Part shown: piece by piece, positions 4,973 to 5,632 of the stretch
Layout of the letters: every line of letters begins with the position of its first letter
Numbering within the stretch: the first letter of the stretch is position 1
Assembly: GCA_023511475.1 (NCBI GenBank)
Contig: JAIMBM010000239.1
Location: forward strand, 1 to 5,632
DNA from: Anaerolineae bacterium
GTDB lineage: Bacteria > Chloroflexota > Anaerolineae > SpSt-313
Reading direction: 5' to 3'
Length of the DNA: 5,632 bases
Program-made: the position numbers and the translations under genes
Notes under the pieces: model-generated
Database searches by the model: none
Told to the model about the DNA's origin: nothing
The model's input: only the letters and a program-made list of their open reading frames with translations

Positions 4973-5587
4973 TCAAAAGGAGCGGCCCGGGCAGCGCTTC
5001 GCAGCGAGTGCTTCGGCCTGCTCCAGCTCTTCGGGGGTATTGACGTTGAAGAAGGAAAGGCCGCGGGGGTCAAAGACTTGGATCTCGGCGCGGTCCACGT
5101 AGCGGACGCGTACCTGCCTGAGGAAGTGCACGATGCGCAGGTCCCCCGCCTGCAGGAGCGCCTCGATGGGGCCAAGGGTCGCTTTTGAGTAGATGGCGTG
5201 CAGGGGCTCGAGCGCCCCGTCGAGGTTGGGGATGACGACATCATAGTCAGCGGAGAGGAGGATCATGAAGCGAAGCAGCCGCAGGTCGAGAAACGGCATG
5301 TCGCAGCCAACCACGAGAGCGCGGGGATAACGCACCGCCTCCAGGCCGGAGTGGATCCCTCCCAGCGGCCCCATCCCCGGCCACCGGTCGGGGATAACCG
5401 GCACGCCCGGCCGAGCGCAGGAGCGGGGGTCGCCCCCGACCACGACAACGTCGTCGGTCAACTGGCGCACAACCCCCAGCACCCGGTCGATCAGCCGAAC
5501 GCCGCCAACCTCCACAAGGGCCTTGTCGCGCCCTAAGCGCCGGCTGCGGCCGCCGGCCAGCACGATGCCGCTTACCTCAGGCGTCAT
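4973..5587 (-). CDS. mobA: Molybdenum cofactor guanylyltransferase MobA
   Basis: A cytoplasmic nucleotidyltransferase that attaches GMP from GTP to Mo-molybdopterin, making the bis-MGD cofactor used by DMSO-reductase-family enzymes such as formate dehydrogenase and nitrate reductase. The 204 residues carry the family signature LAGGRSRRLGRDK (10-22) for GTP binding, GPLGGIHSGLE (73-83), the metal-site Asp in GCDMPFL (94-100, D96), EPLHAIYSK (127-135) and the C-terminal NVNTPEEL (181-188). Length is normal for MobA. The ATG at 5587 is secure as the 5' limit because an in-frame TGA lies only six bases upstream (5594-5596). The ribosome site is poor (GAG), which suggests translational coupling to an upstream gene. 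Its stop is four bases from the stop of the convergent recombinase-like gene. A MocA-like cytidylyltransferase is possible but fits less well. Confidence 0.95.
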   Translation of the reverse strand: MTPEVSGIVLAGGRSRRLGRDKALVEVGGVRLIDRVLGVVRQLTDDVVVVGGDPRSCARPGVPVIPDRWPGMGPLGGIHSGLEAVRYPRALVVGCDMPFLDLRLLRFMILLSADYDVVIPNLDGALEPLHAIYSKATLGPIEALLQAGDLRIVHFLRQVRVRYVDRAEIQVFDPRGLSFFNVNTPEELEQAEALAAKRCPGRSF

Positions 5588-5593
5588 CGCCGC

Positions 5594-5632
5594 TCAGAGC
5601 CGCAGGTAGCAGATACCGACGGTGCCCGGCCC
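5594..5632 (-). CDS. Possible C-terminal end of a gene upstream of mobA (partial)
   Basis: Reading the - strand in from the window edge gives 12 codons (GPGTVGICYLRL) and a TGA six bases before the mobA ATG. Eleven of the 12 codons end in G or C, clearly better than the two other frames and in line with the neighbouring genes. mobA also lacks a good ribosome site of its own, so an upstream partner in the same operon is plausible. The fragment is too short to identify. Confidence 0.35.
   Translation of the reverse strand, partial: GPGTVGICYLRL

Noticed and set aside
4586..5188. Alternative + strand frames inside the recombinase-like gene, considered as a frameshifted continuation with a catalytic tyrosine
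   Set aside because: Neither alternative frame shows an LGH...Y motif, so a frameshift does not explain the missing active site.

Overview
The window is very GC-rich, with a strong G/C preference at third codon positions. It carries six complete, tightly packed bacterial genes plus the likely tail of a seventh. The gene set is a menaquinone prenyltransferase, a CapA/CapB/CapC-type polysaccharide phospho-regulatory trio, a XerC/D-like recombinase and a molybdenum-cofactor guanylyltransferase. This fits a menaquinone-using, polysaccharide-producing environmental bacterium, possibly Chloroflexota. That placement rests on gene flavour and is weak.

Layout. Positions 1-60 are almost pure G/C homopolymer runs and may be an assembly-edge artefact. 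Positions 76-284 have no convincing gene but hold nested inverted repeats that fold as an RNA. The G-U wobble pairs point to the + strand as the transcribed one, and I could not match it to a known family. On the - strand, menA (293-1327) is read away from a promoter region it shares with a + strand operon. That operon is a Wzz-domain membrane protein (1546-2199), a CpsD/CapB-type tyrosine kinase (2272-2946) and a CpsB/CapC-type PHP-domain tyrosine phosphatase (2957-3745). After a 272-base gap with its own promoter comes a tyrosine-recombinase-fold protein (4018-4968). It converges, with only 4 bases between stop codons, on mobA (4973-5587, - strand). A few codons of another - strand gene may end just upstream of mobA.

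How the genes work together. The Wzz protein, kinase and phosphatase form a textbook Wzy-dependent exopolysaccharide control module: the membrane protein activates the kinase, the kinase autophosphorylates on tyrosine, and the metal-dependent phosphatase reverses this. No glycosyltransferase, flippase or polymerase is present here, so the export machinery must be elsewhere. menA and mobA are metabolic genes with no obvious link to the trio.

The most unusual gene is the recombinase-like one. Its core-binding and catalytic folds are recognisable and it has an excellent ribosome site. However, the nucleophilic tyrosine, the first arginine and both histidine positions are replaced, and its N-terminus carries a QLPLF sequence resembling a sliding-clamp-binding peptide. 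It looks like a maintained, non-catalytic DNA-binding protein rather than an integrase of a mobile element. No insertion sequence, CRISPR array, tRNA or rRNA was seen.
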